Shown: positions 18,815 through 27,618, counted from the stretch's first letter. The stretch is 64,000 bases of DNA from JAKFDI01 sp044508835 (GCA_044508835.1 JBIQHD010000024.1:1-64000); one strand, 5' to 3'. A program made the numbers and translations. Notes: generated by a model from the letters alone, not told the origin.

Positions 18815-20548
18815 TTAGGGTTCGCGCGTGAAGCGCTCGAGCACATTGCGCGTGATGCGCGTGGTGAAGAAGTCGTTGCGCTTGAGGCCCATGACCCATT
18901 CGCAGGTGCCGGCGGTCAGCACCTCGCCCTTGCCGCGCGGCATGTGGACCATCATTCCCGAGCCGTAGCGCGCCTTGGCCAGCGACTCGGGCGACTGGTC
19001 GCCGTACAGCGAGACGGCGGCGCCGCGCATGTCGTTCTCGCCCAGGTAGTAGCGGTAGCCCTCCTCGGCGAACATCGACTCGGCCTTCAGCGCCGGCGAC
19101 ATGGCCAGGATGGATACGCTCGGCGGCGCGCCGTCCTCGCCGGTCGGGTAGGGCAGGCCGTGGCGGAAGGTGTAGTCCAGCCCGTCGACCTCGTAGGAGA
19201 AGATGTTCGCCGCGGCGCCGAAGATGTCGCCGTAGCCGAGCTGGGTGCCCTCGAACACCCAGTGGTCCTCGCGATAGACCGTGAAGCCCTTGGAGCCGCG
19301 CGGCGCGAATCCCCCCCACGAGGCATAGATGCCCTGCAGGCCATTCACGCCCACCGTGGTCGCGCCGGGCCAGTTGACCGCCTTGCTCTCCCACGCGCCG
19401 GTCAGAAGATGCGCCTGGTCGGTGTCGCGCACAGGGTCTTCGTTTTTCGCGCGCGCCTTGTAGCAGACCTGCCGCTTGCCGCCGTCTTCCAGCCGCACCT
19501 GCCACATGAAGTTGCCGCCGAAGCGCGCCAGCTTGCCGCCTTCGTCGACAAAGCGATCCATGCGCGTGCGCATGTCGTGGCTCCAGTACTCGTCGTGGCC
19601 GACGATGACGACCGCCCGGTAGCGGTCGAGGATCTCCGGGTGGTAGTGCAGATCCGTCTGCGTGATCATGTCGAACGCGATGCCCTCGCGTTCTGCCCAG
19701 CACACGAAGTGGCGGTCGTACTGCGCCCAGCCGGAGGCCGCGAAGAAGTAGCCGAAGCCGTGGCTCCAGGCCCAGTCCTTGGGGTGGTAGCGCGGGGCGG
19801 TCAGCGGGTCGGGCACGGGCTCGGCACAGATGCGGGGTGCGCCTTCGGGCAGCCAGACCATGCCGCGCGTCCAGGGGCGCAGCAGGCTCAGCACCGGCGT
19901 GGCCTGGTTGCCGTCGGGCCCGTCGATGCCGATGTAGCTGCTCGCGCCGCCCCAGTCGTTGTAGGCCATCCAGGTAGAGGTCGGCAAGATCATCAGCAGC
20001 TTGGCGGTCTGTGTCTTGGCCGTCGGACGAACCACGAAAAAGTGGTGCTGCACATAGCGCCCGCCGTCGGGTCGGATGCAGGTCGACACGATCTTGTAGA
20101 AGCCCGAGCGGGCATCGGCCGGCAAGGTCCAGCGCAGGCTCTCGGGCCAGCCGCAGCCGGCCTTGTAGGCATCGGCGGGCACGTCGTGAAAGATGCCGGG
20201 CAACGCCTCGCTGCGAAACACGGTCTCGGGCTTCAACCCGTCCAGCACCACCTCGAGCGTCCACTCTTTGGCGTGCGTGCTGCTGTGGAAGACGACGGTG
20301 TCGCCCGGGTCGTAGGAGATCGCGTCGGTGTAGGTGTGCACCTCCGGCCAGGCCGGGTCGTTGCGCGGCGCGTCGTACCAGCGGCGGTCCGGCCAGCCGC
20401 TGTCGGCATGCATGGGGCCGATGCTGGGCGGCCCCACGTTGATGGCCCGGACGCTGCGGGGATCACCGGCGGTGCGCTGGCCGAACGAGTTGACCTTGGC
20501 GGGCTGGGCGCCCGCGGGGGCCGGCGGGGGTGACGGGGTGTCGCTCAA
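18815..20548 (-). CDS. N,N-dimethylformamidase beta (large) subunit-like hydrolase
   Basis: A 577-residue protein resembling the large subunit of N,N-dimethylformamidase, an amidohydrolase that cleaves dimethylformamide. The N-terminal part is a beta-sandwich-like region, then a glutamine-amidotransferase-like core with VIVGHDEYWSHDM near residue 325, TQTDLHYHPEILDRY just before it, and RFGGNFMWQV after it. Known DMFase has a mononuclear iron bound by two Tyr and one carboxylate; I cannot map these with certainty here, though the Tyr in DEYW and in LHYH are candidates. No small-subunit gene is adjacent. No signal peptide is seen. It is first in the importer operon with site D 30 bases upstream, so it probably acts on the imported compound, not necessarily on dimethylformamide. 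Confidence 0.8.
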   Translation of the reverse strand: MSDTPSPPPAPAGAQPAKVNSFGQRTAGDPRSVRAINVGPPSIGPMHADSGWPDRRWYDAPRNDPAWPEVHTYTDAISYDPGDTVVFHSSTHAKEWTLEVVLDGLKPETVFRSEALPGIFHDVPADAYKAGCGWPESLRWTLPADARSGFYKIVSTCIRPDGGRYVQHHFFVVRPTAKTQTAKLLMILPTSTWMAYNDWGGASSYIGIDGPDGNQATPVLSLLRPWTRGMVWLPEGAPRICAEPVPDPLTAPRYHPKDWAWSHGFGYFFAASGWAQYDRHFVCWAEREGIAFDMITQTDLHYHPEILDRYRAVVIVGHDEYWSHDMRTRMDRFVDEGGKLARFGGNFMWQVRLEDGGKRQVCYKARAKNEDPVRDTDQAHLLTGAWESKAVNWPGATTVGVNGLQGIYASWGGFAPRGSKGFTVYREDHWVFEGTQLGYGDIFGAAANIFSYEVDGLDYTFRHGLPYPTGEDGAPPSVSILAMSPALKAESMFAEEGYRYYLGENDMRGAAVSLYGDQSPESLAKARYGSGMMVHMPRGKGEVLTAGTCEWVMGLKRNDFFTTRITRNVLERFTREP

Positions 20549-20577
20549 GCGGGGCTCCTGGAGGGGCGTGTTGTAGT

Positions 20578-20588
20578 TATATGATATA
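20578..20588. promoter_or_regulatory. Candidate GntR-type operator, site D
   Basis: TATATGATATA, a perfect palindrome, lies 30 bases before the DMFase-like gene (start 20548) and after the stop of the penicillin-acylase-like gene (20610). It matches site C over 14 bases. It is placed to control the DMFase-importer operon. Confidence 0.7.
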
Positions 20589-20609
20589 TCGCAAACAAAG
20601 TCGCGGAAT

Positions 20610-22934
20610 CTAGGGGTTTTCAGTGCCCTCGGCGGGCTCGAGCACGCAGGCGGTGCCCTGCGCGGCGATCGTGTCCCAGTCGTAGAGCATGGGCACCATC
20701 CGGCCCTGCGCCCAGGCGGCGTGCTGGTCGGCGTAGTGCGGGCTGCCGGGCACGCCCGAGGCGCCGGCGAACACCACCCAGCGCGAGTTCTCCCAGGCGC
20801 CGACGTCGAACACGTAGCGCGCGACCGCGCCGTACACCGCCTGCAGGCCGGTGGCGGACAGGCAGCCGTTGGCCAGCACGGTGTCGTTGTCGCCGCCCAG
20901 GCCCGCGCCGGCCGGGTTGAGCCGGCCGGCCGCCTCGGGGAACTGCGCGGCCAGCGGGTGCGCCATCGCGATGCGGTGGTGCTCGCCCCAGGGCCGGCCG
21001 TCGATGCGCGGCGCCGCGCGCTCGAGCGCCAGGGCGAACGCCTGGTTCCAGTCGATGCCGCCGAGCAGCGCCGTGTCGTCGGCGCGCACCAGCTGCGGCA
21101 GCGCCCACCAGAGCTGGTTCAGCGGGACGACCCCGGGCGGCAGCTGCGTCAGCGGGTCCCGGCGCGTGCCGGCGAGGCCCGAGCGCTCCAGCAGCACGGC
21201 GGCCAGCTCCCAGCGCCAGGCGGCGTAGGCCGCGGCGGCGGCGGAGTCCGCCTCCATCCGGCCGTCCCAGCCGGCGATCAGGGCCTGCAGGCGGCCCGCC
21301 TGCCCGGCCTGTGGGGCGAGTTCTCGCAGGCGGGCCTGGAAGACGGGCGCCGTCATGGAGGCCACGTCGCCGTGGATGCTTGCCATGTCGTCGACCGTCG
21401 CGGCCGGCAGCGCGGCCAGGCGCGCCTCGACCCGGCGGGCGCGGTAGGGCGGGTGGCAGTCGGTGCAGAAGTAGTGCCGGTCCCCCGGGGCCTCGGCCAC
21501 GAAGCGGTTGTTCGCCGTGACGAGGTAGCCGCGCGGCGGGTCGAAGCTGCGCGGCATGTCCTCCCAGGCGATCTCGCCGTCCCAGTCGTAGGCGCCGCTC
21601 CAGCCCGGCACGGGCAGCCAGCCGTTCAGGCGCGGGCGGTGCGGCATCACGGCGCGCACCAGGTGGCCGATGCGGCCCCGCGTGTCGGCCGCCAGGAGGT
21701 TGTGGTCGATCAGGCCCCAGCCGCGCGTGGCGTCGAACAGCTCGTCGACCGTGCCGGCCGCCAGCATGCGCGGCAGGCAGTCGAACGAGCGGTCGGTGCG
21801 CGCGAACTGCACCGAGCGCAGCACGAGCGCGCTGCCCGCGGCCGGCGTGCCGGCGATCACCGGGCCGTGGCGGGTCTCGACGATGTCGATGGTCACCGGG
21901 TCGGCGCCGCGCACCTGCAAGGTCTCGCGGCGCGTGGCGGCATCGGCCCAGCCGTCGGGCGTGCGGCAGCGCGCGCCGCCGTCCTCGAACTGCTCGACGA
22001 ACAGGTCGTGGATGTCGGCGAACGCATGCGTCACGCACCAGGCGACGCGCCCGTTGTGTGCGAAGTGCGGGAAGCCCGGCACGCCCGGCACGGCCAGGCC
22101 GACGGCGTCGAAGCGGTCGCTGGCCAGGTGGTTCTGCATGTACATGCCCGGCATCTCGAACTGGCGGTGCGGGTCGCCGGCCAGCAGCGGGCGGCCGGCG
22201 GCCGTGCGCGAGGGCGAGACCGCCCAGTTGTTGCTGCCCCCGCCGGTGGCGTCGGCCGCGCCCAGGCCGGCCACCGCCTCGATGGCCGGCGCCAGCTCCT
22301 GCAGCGTGGCGATCCAGCGCGCCGACTCCTCGCCGGGCGGGATGCACAGCAGGTCGCCGCCGCCGTCGTCGTAGCGCAGCTTGGCGATCTGTTCGGGGCC
22401 GATGGCGCGCAGCGCGGCGGCGCGCCACAGCTTGAACCAGACCGATCCCATCAGGAAGCCGCGCCAGCGCATGACGGCGATGCAGTGCCAGGGCTCCCAC
22501 GCAGCCGGCGCCGCGCCCAGCAGCCCGTACTCCATGGGCAGCGGCCGGCCTTCCGCCAGGAAGGCGTTCACGCCGTCGCTGTAGGCCTGGAGCATCCGGC
22601 GCGCCGGCTCGTCCAGGGCCGCGTGGTCGCGCTGCGAGGCGAGGGCGCCGCCCAGGCGCCGCGCCAGCGTGTCGCCCGCGACGGCCGGGGGGCCGGCCCA
22701 TTCCGCCCAGCGGCCGGCCATGCGCAGGCGGCAGGCATCCATCTGCCACAGCCGGTCCTGGGCATGGACGTAGCCCTGGGCGAAGAAGGCGTCGTGGTCG
22801 CTGCGCGCGCGCAGGTGGGGGATGCCCCAGGGATCGCGGTGCACGTGCACCGCCTGTTCCAGGCCCGGCACGGCCAGTTGGCTGTCCGTGGCGCGCAACG
22901 CCGGGCCGTGGGAGGGGTTGGATTGATGCATCAT
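20610..22934 (-). CDS. Penicillin acylase family (Ntn) amide hydrolase
   Basis: A 774-residue precursor of the penicillin G acylase/PvdQ-type N-terminal-nucleophile hydrolases, which cleave an acyl group from an amine. The self-cleavage and nucleophile site GGGSNNW places the catalytic Ser at residue 234, giving chains of about 233 and 541 residues. RDPWGIPHLRA at the N-terminus, HGPVIAG and the ANNRF motif with the oxyanion-type Asn support catalytic competence. Unlike most family members it shows no signal peptide, so it may work in the cytoplasm on an imported substrate. The start at 22934 has AGAGAG upstream; it overlaps operator site F. It diverges from the second GntR gene. Confidence 0.92.
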   Translation of the reverse strand: MMHQSNPSHGPALRATDSQLAVPGLEQAVHVHRDPWGIPHLRARSDHDAFFAQGYVHAQDRLWQMDACRLRMAGRWAEWAGPPAVAGDTLARRLGGALASQRDHAALDEPARRMLQAYSDGVNAFLAEGRPLPMEYGLLGAAPAAWEPWHCIAVMRWRGFLMGSVWFKLWRAAALRAIGPEQIAKLRYDDGGGDLLCIPPGEESARWIATLQELAPAIEAVAGLGAADATGGGSNNWAVSPSRTAAGRPLLAGDPHRQFEMPGMYMQNHLASDRFDAVGLAVPGVPGFPHFAHNGRVAWCVTHAFADIHDLFVEQFEDGGARCRTPDGWADAATRRETLQVRGADPVTIDIVETRHGPVIAGTPAAGSALVLRSVQFARTDRSFDCLPRMLAAGTVDELFDATRGWGLIDHNLLAADTRGRIGHLVRAVMPHRPRLNGWLPVPGWSGAYDWDGEIAWEDMPRSFDPPRGYLVTANNRFVAEAPGDRHYFCTDCHPPYRARRVEARLAALPAATVDDMASIHGDVASMTAPVFQARLRELAPQAGQAGRLQALIAGWDGRMEADSAAAAAYAAWRWELAAVLLERSGLAGTRRDPLTQLPPGVVPLNQLWWALPQLVRADDTALLGGIDWNQAFALALERAAPRIDGRPWGEHHRIAMAHPLAAQFPEAAGRLNPAGAGLGGDNDTVLANGCLSATGLQAVYGAVARYVFDVGAWENSRWVVFAGASGVPGSPHYADQHAAWAQGRMVPMLYDWDTIAAQGTACVLEPAEGTENP

Positions 22935-22937
22935 ATA
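22927..22937. promoter_or_regulatory. Candidate GntR-type operator, site F (degenerate)
   Basis: TGCATCATATA at 22927-22937 matches the minus-strand form TATATCATATA at 9 of 11 positions. It overlaps the start codons of the penicillin-acylase-like gene and lies 35 bases before the GntR gene at 22972. It is the weakest copy, but sits in the 37-bp divergent region where an autoregulatory site is expected. Confidence 0.4.
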
Positions 22938-22971
22938 TCTCTCTTTAGAAGATCGAAAACGGACAGCCACC

Positions 22972-23748
22972 ATGGCAACCTCTCCCGGCCTGTCGTCCCC
23001 GCAGGTCCGCTCCATCGGGCGCGAAAGCCTCACGACGAAGGTCTACGACGAACTGCGCGCGGGGCTGATGGAGGGGCGCTTCCGGCCCGGCTACCGCTTC
23101 AAGATCCGCGACCTGGCGGCCGCGATGAACGTCTCCGAGACGCCGTGCCGCGAGGCGCTGATGCAGCTCGTGCGCGAGCGCGTGCTGGACATGGACGCGG
23201 GCCGCTCGATCTCGGTGGCGCCGCTGACGCTGGCCCAGTACCTGGAGCTGCGCACGATCCGCCTGCAGCTCGAAGGCATGGCGGGCGAGGCCGCGGCGCA
23301 GCACATCACGCCGGCCCAGCTGCGCCGGCTGGACGAGCTGCACCAGGCGCTGATCAAGGCCCAGGCCAGCAGCGACTGGCCCGGCGCCGTGCGCATCAAC
23401 TGGCAGTTCCATCACGCGGTCTACACGGCGGCGCGCATGCCCGAGCTGCTGGCGCTGATCGAAGGCATCTGGCTGCGCAACGGCCCCATGCTGAACCTGC
23501 AGTACCCCGACGCGGCGCCGACCTACGACGGCGACCACCAGCACCTGGCGGTGATGGAGGGCCTGCGCCGGCGCGACGCCGCGAAGGTGCGCCAGGCGAT
23601 CCAGGACGACACCATCGAGGGCGGCCGGCGCTTCGTCGCGCTGCTCGAGCGCATCGACCGCGGCGAGGTGGCCTTTCCTCCCGACGACGGGGCGGCCGGC
23701 GCCTCGGCGCGGGCGTCGCGCAGGCGGGCCGCGGCGCCGCGTCGCTGA
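22972..23748 (+). CDS. GntR-family transcriptional regulator with FCD domain (second of two)
   Basis: A 258-residue FadR-subfamily regulator. The winged helix covers about residues 15-85 with IRDLAAAMNVSETPCREAL as the recognition region. The FCD domain (about 95-225) has the expected histidines in NWQFHHAVYTAARM and DHQHLAVMEGLRRRD. The C-terminal 25 residues are Ala/Arg rich and probably disordered. It diverges from the penicillin-acylase gene and converges with the transketolase gene, only 6 bases between stops. It is the best local candidate to bind sites C to F, controlling the amide hydrolases, importer and sugar-acid genes, but this is inference. Confidence 0.93.
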   Translation: MATSPGLSSPQVRSIGRESLTTKVYDELRAGLMEGRFRPGYRFKIRDLAAAMNVSETPCREALMQLVRERVLDMDAGRSISVAPLTLAQYLELRTIRLQLEGMAGEAAAQHITPAQLRRLDELHQALIKAQASSDWPGAVRINWQFHHAVYTAARMPELLALIEGIWLRNGPMLNLQYPDAAPTYDGDHQHLAVMEGLRRRDAAKVRQAIQDDTIEGGRRFVALLERIDRGEVAFPPDDGAAGASARASRRRAAAPRR

Positions 23749-23754
23749 CACGCC

Positions 23755-24753
23755 TCAGGCCCGCCGCCGCCCGTGGGCGCGGCGGAAGGCGGCCACGATG
23801 GCGTCCGCGTCCAGGCCGTAGCGCGCGAGCAGGTACGGCGTGGAGCCCCCTTCGGCGAACACGTCGCGCACGCCGACGCGCTCGAAGCCGGCGTGGGTGC
23901 CGCGTTCGAGCAGGCATTCCGCGACGGCCGAGCCGAGGCCGCCGATCACCGAATGGTTCTCCGCCGTCACCACGGTGCCGCAGCGGGCGGCCAAGGCGGC
24001 GACGCCGGCCTGGTCCAGCGGCTTGAGCGTGGAGACGTTGGCCACCGCCACCGACAGGCCTTCGCTGGCCAGCCGGTCCGCGGCGGCCTCGGCGGCGGCG
24101 CACATCAGGCCGCAGGCGAAGACCACGCCGTCCCGGCCGTCGCGCAGCACGTCCAGCCGGCCGCGCACCAGCGGGGCGGGCTGCAGCGGCTCGGGCGGCG
24201 GGCCCTCGGCGCGGCGCAGGCGCAGGTAGACCGGGCCGTCGTGGGCGGCGGCGGCCTGCACCGCGGCCGGCACCTGCCGCACGTCGGCCGGCTCGATGAC
24301 GGTCATGTTCGGCAGCGCGCGCATCAGCGCGATGTCGTCGATGGCCTGGTGGCTGGCGCCCAGCATCGTGGTCAGGCCCGGGATGAAGCCGACGATCTTG
24401 ACGTTGGTGCGCGGGTAGGCGCATTGCATCGCGATCTGGTCGTAGCAGCGGCGCGTGGCGAACACGCTGAACGAATGCACGAACGGCACGTCGCCCTGGC
24501 GGGCCATGCCGCCGGCGATGCCGATCATGTTGGCCTCGGCGATGCCGACCTGGAAGAAGCGGCCGGGCAAGGTGTCGCGGAACAGGTCGGTCTCGGTCGC
24601 CGCGGTGAGGTCGGCGCTGAGCGCGACGATGCGCTCGTCGGCGCGCGCGGCCTGCAGCAGCGCCTCGCCGTAGACGCGGCGGATCGGCGCCGGTGCGTTG
24701 CGGGTGTTGAAGTCGCCGACCTTCAGGGCCTCGGCGGCGGCGATGGGGTTCAT
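23755..24753 (-). CDS. Transketolase C-terminal subunit (split transketolase)
   Basis: A 332-residue protein containing the pyrimidine-binding and C-terminal domains of transketolase. The segment VGIAEANMIGIAGGMA near residue 70 holds the conserved glutamate that activates thiamine diphosphate, and HSFSVFATRRCYDQI and LGASHQAIDDIALMR are typical. It forms the active enzyme only with the N-terminal subunit encoded just upstream, with which it overlaps by four bases (ATGA). Split transketolases of this type occur in specialised sugar pathways; the substrate here is probably a product of the OtnK/OtnC-like steps. Confidence 0.92.
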   Translation of the reverse strand: MNPIAAAEALKVGDFNTRNAPAPIRRVYGEALLQAARADERIVALSADLTAATETDLFRDTLPGRFFQVGIAEANMIGIAGGMARQGDVPFVHSFSVFATRRCYDQIAMQCAYPRTNVKIVGFIPGLTTMLGASHQAIDDIALMRALPNMTVIEPADVRQVPAAVQAAAAHDGPVYLRLRRAEGPPPEPLQPAPLVRGRLDVLRDGRDGVVFACGLMCAAAEAAADRLASEGLSVAVANVSTLKPLDQAGVAALAARCGTVVTAENHSVIGGLGSAVAECLLERGTHAGFERVGVRDVFAEGGSTPYLLARYGLDADAIVAAFRRAHGRRRA

Positions 24754-25619
24754 GCCCGGTCCTCCCGCAGTTCTTCGAGCGCGCGCGCGGCCATCTCGGC
24801 CGGCAGCTTCATGGTGTGGCCCAGTACCCCTTCCAGGCAGGGCGCGCCCTTGCCGGCGAGCGTGCGGGCGACGATGCAGGTGGGGCGGCCGGCCGCCGCG
24901 CGCGCGCGGTCGAGCGCGGCCAGCAGCGCGTCCATGTCGTTGCCGTCCACCGTCTCGACCTGCCAGTTGAAGGCCCGCCACTTCGCGTCGACCGGTTCCA
25001 TCCCGAGCACCTGGTCGACGTGGCCCTCGACCTGCATCGCGTTGTAGTCGATCAGCAGGCAGAGGTTGCCCAGGCCGTAGCTGCCCGCGGCCAGCGCGGC
25101 TTCCCAGACCTGGCCTTCCTGCAGCTCGCCGTCGCCGAGCACCACGTACACGCGGCTTGCCAGGCCGCGCCGCCGTGCGGCCAGCGCCATGCCCACGCCG
25201 ACCGACAGGCCCTGGCCCAGCGAGCCGCAGGTGGCCTCGACCATGGGGCCGACGCGCTCGGACGCATTGATCTCCAGCGCCGACCCGTCCTGGCAGTAGG
25301 TCGGCAGCAGCGCGGGGTCGATCAGCCCGCGGGCGGCGAGCGTGGCATAGAAGATGGCCGTGTTGTGCGCCGTGGACAGCAGGAAGCGGTCGCGCGCCGG
25401 CCATGCGGGGTCGCGCGGGTCCAGCCGCAGTTCCGCGAAGTACAGCGCCGTGAACAGGTCGGCCGCGCCGAGGCCCTGCTGCACGTAGCCCTGGCCGGTG
25501 GGCGCCACCATGCGGATGACCTGGCGGCGCAGCTCGCGCGCGATGCGGCGCAACTCGCCGGGGTCGCGCACGCGCGGCGCGGCCCTGTCGGCCGCGGCGG
25601 CGGAAGCGGGTGGGGGCAT
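24750..25619 (-). CDS. Transketolase N-terminal subunit (split transketolase)
   Basis: A 289-residue subunit with the thiamine diphosphate/Mg-binding motif VLGDGELQEGQVWEAA (about residues 145-160) and IDYNAMQ about 27 residues later, as expected for the GDG-N signature. HNTAIFYATLAARG is the other conserved block. The ATG at 25619 has GGAG upstream and leaves a 14-base gap after the aldolase-like gene; a start at 25652 would overlap that gene. Together with the C-terminal subunit it should transfer a two-carbon ketol unit between phosphorylated sugars. Confidence 0.92.
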   Translation of the reverse strand: MPPPASAAAADRAAPRVRDPGELRRIARELRRQVIRMVAPTGQGYVQQGLGAADLFTALYFAELRLDPRDPAWPARDRFLLSTAHNTAIFYATLAARGLIDPALLPTYCQDGSALEINASERVGPMVEATCGSLGQGLSVGVGMALAARRRGLASRVYVVLGDGELQEGQVWEAALAAGSYGLGNLCLLIDYNAMQVEGHVDQVLGMEPVDAKWRAFNWQVETVDGNDMDALLAALDRARAAAGRPTCIVARTLAGKGAPCLEGVLGHTMKLPAEMAARALEELREDRA

Positions 25620-25632
25620 CGTCTTCACTCCA

Positions 25633-26274
25633 TCAGCCGGCCATGCGTGCACGGCCGTAGTGTTCGTAGCGGGTCCTGACCTCTTGCATCTCGGCGTCGG
25701 ACAGCAGCACCGGCGGGCCGAGCTGCAGCGTCATCCAGTAGTGGCGCGCGAGCGTCTCGAGCTTGATGGCCGTGAGGACCGCGGCGTCCAGGTCGCGCCC
25801 CCGGCTCAGCATGCCGTGGTTCGCGAGCAGGCAGGCGCTGCGGTCCTGCAGGGCGTCGGCCGCCGCGGCGGCCAGGGCCGCCGAGCCGAAGGCCGCATAC
25901 GGCGCGCAGCGGATGTCGTTGCCGCCGTAGCCGGCCACCATGTAGTGGAAGGCGGGGATGCCCTGGCGCCGGCAGGCCAGCGCCACGCAGGCGTCGGCGT
26001 GGGTGTGCACCACCGCCTGCGCGTCGGGGAAGCGCCGGTAGATCTCGGCATGCATCCGCCATTCGCTCGACGGGATGCCCTCGCTGCGCGCGCTGCCGTC
26101 GAGGCCGAGTTCGACGATGCCGTCGGCGCTGATGCGCGCGGCGTCGATGCCGGTGGGCGAGATGAGCAGCCCGTCGCTGCCGCTGCGCATGCTGACGTTG
26201 CCGCTGCTGCCGCGGTTCAGGCCTTCGCGGTCGAGGCGGGCATAGGCGTGGACGATCCGTTCGCGCGGCGTCAT
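25633..26274 (-). CDS. Class II aldolase/adducin family protein, OtnC-like
   Basis: A 213-residue zinc-dependent class II aldolase-fold enzyme. GLNRGSSGNVSMR (phosphate-binding loop), SSEWRMHAEIYRRF (catalytic Glu), HTHADACVALAC (metal ligands His-x-His) and LANHGML (third His) are all present. The pairing with an OtnK-like kinase and the look of the motifs suggest a 3-oxo-tetronate 4-phosphate decarboxylase (OtnC) or a close relative acting on a phosphorylated oxo-acid. Its ATG overlaps the kinase stop in an ATGA arrangement. A fuculose-phosphate-type aldolase activity is the alternative. Confidence 0.85.
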   Translation of the reverse strand: MTPRERIVHAYARLDREGLNRGSSGNVSMRSGSDGLLISPTGIDAARISADGIVELGLDGSARSEGIPSSEWRMHAEIYRRFPDAQAVVHTHADACVALACRRQGIPAFHYMVAGYGGNDIRCAPYAAFGSAALAAAAADALQDRSACLLANHGMLSRGRDLDAAVLTAIKLETLARHYWMTLQLGPPVLLSDAEMQEVRTRYEHYGRARMAG

Positions 26275-27551
26275 GGCGCTTCTCCCCGGGCCATGCGCTC
26301 CAGCGCCACCTCGAACGCGTCGATGCCGGCCAGCTTGCCCGACTTGAGGCACAGCACCACCGGGTCGGCCGCGTCGCGGGCGTCCAGCGCCAGCGGCAGC
26401 GAAGGCGCGGCGAACGGACCGACCTGCAGCCGCCGGATGCCCAGGTGCGCGAGCACGGCGCCCGAGGTCTCGCCGCCGGCCACCACGAAGCGGCGCACGC
26501 CGGCCTCGTGCAGGCCGCGGGCGATCCGCCCGAGCAGCGCTTCGGCCAGCGCCGCGACCCGGGCGACGCCCAGGTCCGCCTGCAGCGTCGCCACCGCGTC
26601 GGGCGCCGCCGACGTCGCCAGCGCCACCGGCCGCTCGTCAATGTGCTCGCGCGCCCACGCCAGCGCCTCGCCCGCGACGTCGCGGCCGCGCGCATGGGCT
26701 GCCAGGTCCAGCGCCAGCACCGGATGCGTGCGGCCGAAGTGCGCGAGCTGGCGGCGCGTCTGCTCGGCGCAGCTGCCGGCCAGCACGACGCCGGGGCCGG
26801 GCACGGGCGGCAGCGCCGGCGGCGCGCCCGCGGCGCCCAGGCGACCGCTTCGGCGCCACAGGGCGGGGTAGTGGGCGGCGATCGACGAGCCGCCCGTCAT
26901 CAGCGACCAGTCGACCGTCGCGGCCGCGAGGTGCGCCAGGTCCTCGTGCACGGCGGCGTCGGCGATGGCGCACCCCACGCCCTCGGCCTGCAGCGCGGCG
27001 GCGCGCCGGGCGATGGCCGCCGCGCCGGCCCGCACGTCCGCATGCGCGATCAGCCCGACGCGCTGCCGCGTCTGCCGCTGCAGCACGCGGACCAGGTCGG
27101 GGTCGCGCATGGGCGTGACCGGGTCGTCGCGCTTGGGGGAGTTGCTGACCAGCTGGTCGCCCACGAACAGGTGGCCCTGGAAGACCGCGCGCTGGTACTC
27201 CGGAAACGTGGGGCAGCAGGCCGTGAAGGGGCTGCCGGTGCGCGCCGCCAGCACCTCGATGCAGGGGCCGATGTTGCCGGCGTCGGTGGAATCGAAGGTG
27301 GCGCAGTACTTGAAGAAGAGCTGCCGCGCGCCGGCGGTGAGCAGGGCGGCCGCGCCGGCGTCGAAGCGCTCGCGGGCCTCGGCCGCGGGCGCGATGCGGG
27401 TCTTCTGCGCCAGCACCACGGCGGCGGCGTCGCCGACCGGCTCGACCGCGTCGGCCGAGGTCGCCAGCAGGGTCGGCACGCCTTCGGCCACGAGCATGGT
27501 CGCGAGCTCCAGGCCGCCCGTCAGGTCGTCGGCGAGTCCTCCAAGAATCAT
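26271..27551 (-). CDS. Four-carbon acid sugar kinase family protein, OtnK-like (DUF1537)
   Basis: A 426-residue kinase of the four-carbon acid sugar family. The N-terminal substrate domain begins LGGLADDLTGGLELA and contains FFKYCATFDSTDAGNIGP and FQGHLFVGDQLVSNSP, matching 3-oxo-tetronate kinases closely. The C-terminal ATP domain shows VVAGGETSGAVL and LKSGKLAG. It should phosphorylate a 3-oxo acid sugar that the OtnC-like enzyme then decarboxylates. The dehydrogenase that normally precedes OtnK is not visible nearby. The start at 27551 has GGAG upstream, and operator site E lies 68 bases before it. Confidence 0.88.
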   Translation of the reverse strand: MILGGLADDLTGGLELATMLVAEGVPTLLATSADAVEPVGDAAAVVLAQKTRIAPAAEARERFDAGAAALLTAGARQLFFKYCATFDSTDAGNIGPCIEVLAARTGSPFTACCPTFPEYQRAVFQGHLFVGDQLVSNSPKRDDPVTPMRDPDLVRVLQRQTRQRVGLIAHADVRAGAAAIARRAAALQAEGVGCAIADAAVHEDLAHLAAATVDWSLMTGGSSIAAHYPALWRRSGRLGAAGAPPALPPVPGPGVVLAGSCAEQTRRQLAHFGRTHPVLALDLAAHARGRDVAGEALAWAREHIDERPVALATSAAPDAVATLQADLGVARVAALAEALLGRIARGLHEAGVRRFVVAGGETSGAVLAHLGIRRLQVGPFAAPSLPLALDARDAADPVVLCLKSGKLAGIDAFEVALERMARGEAP

Positions 27552-27618
27552 CGCGTTGCTCCGGTCGGTGGACGGCGCGCGGCCACGCGATGCGTGGTGC
27601 CGAAGAGGTTGCTATGAA

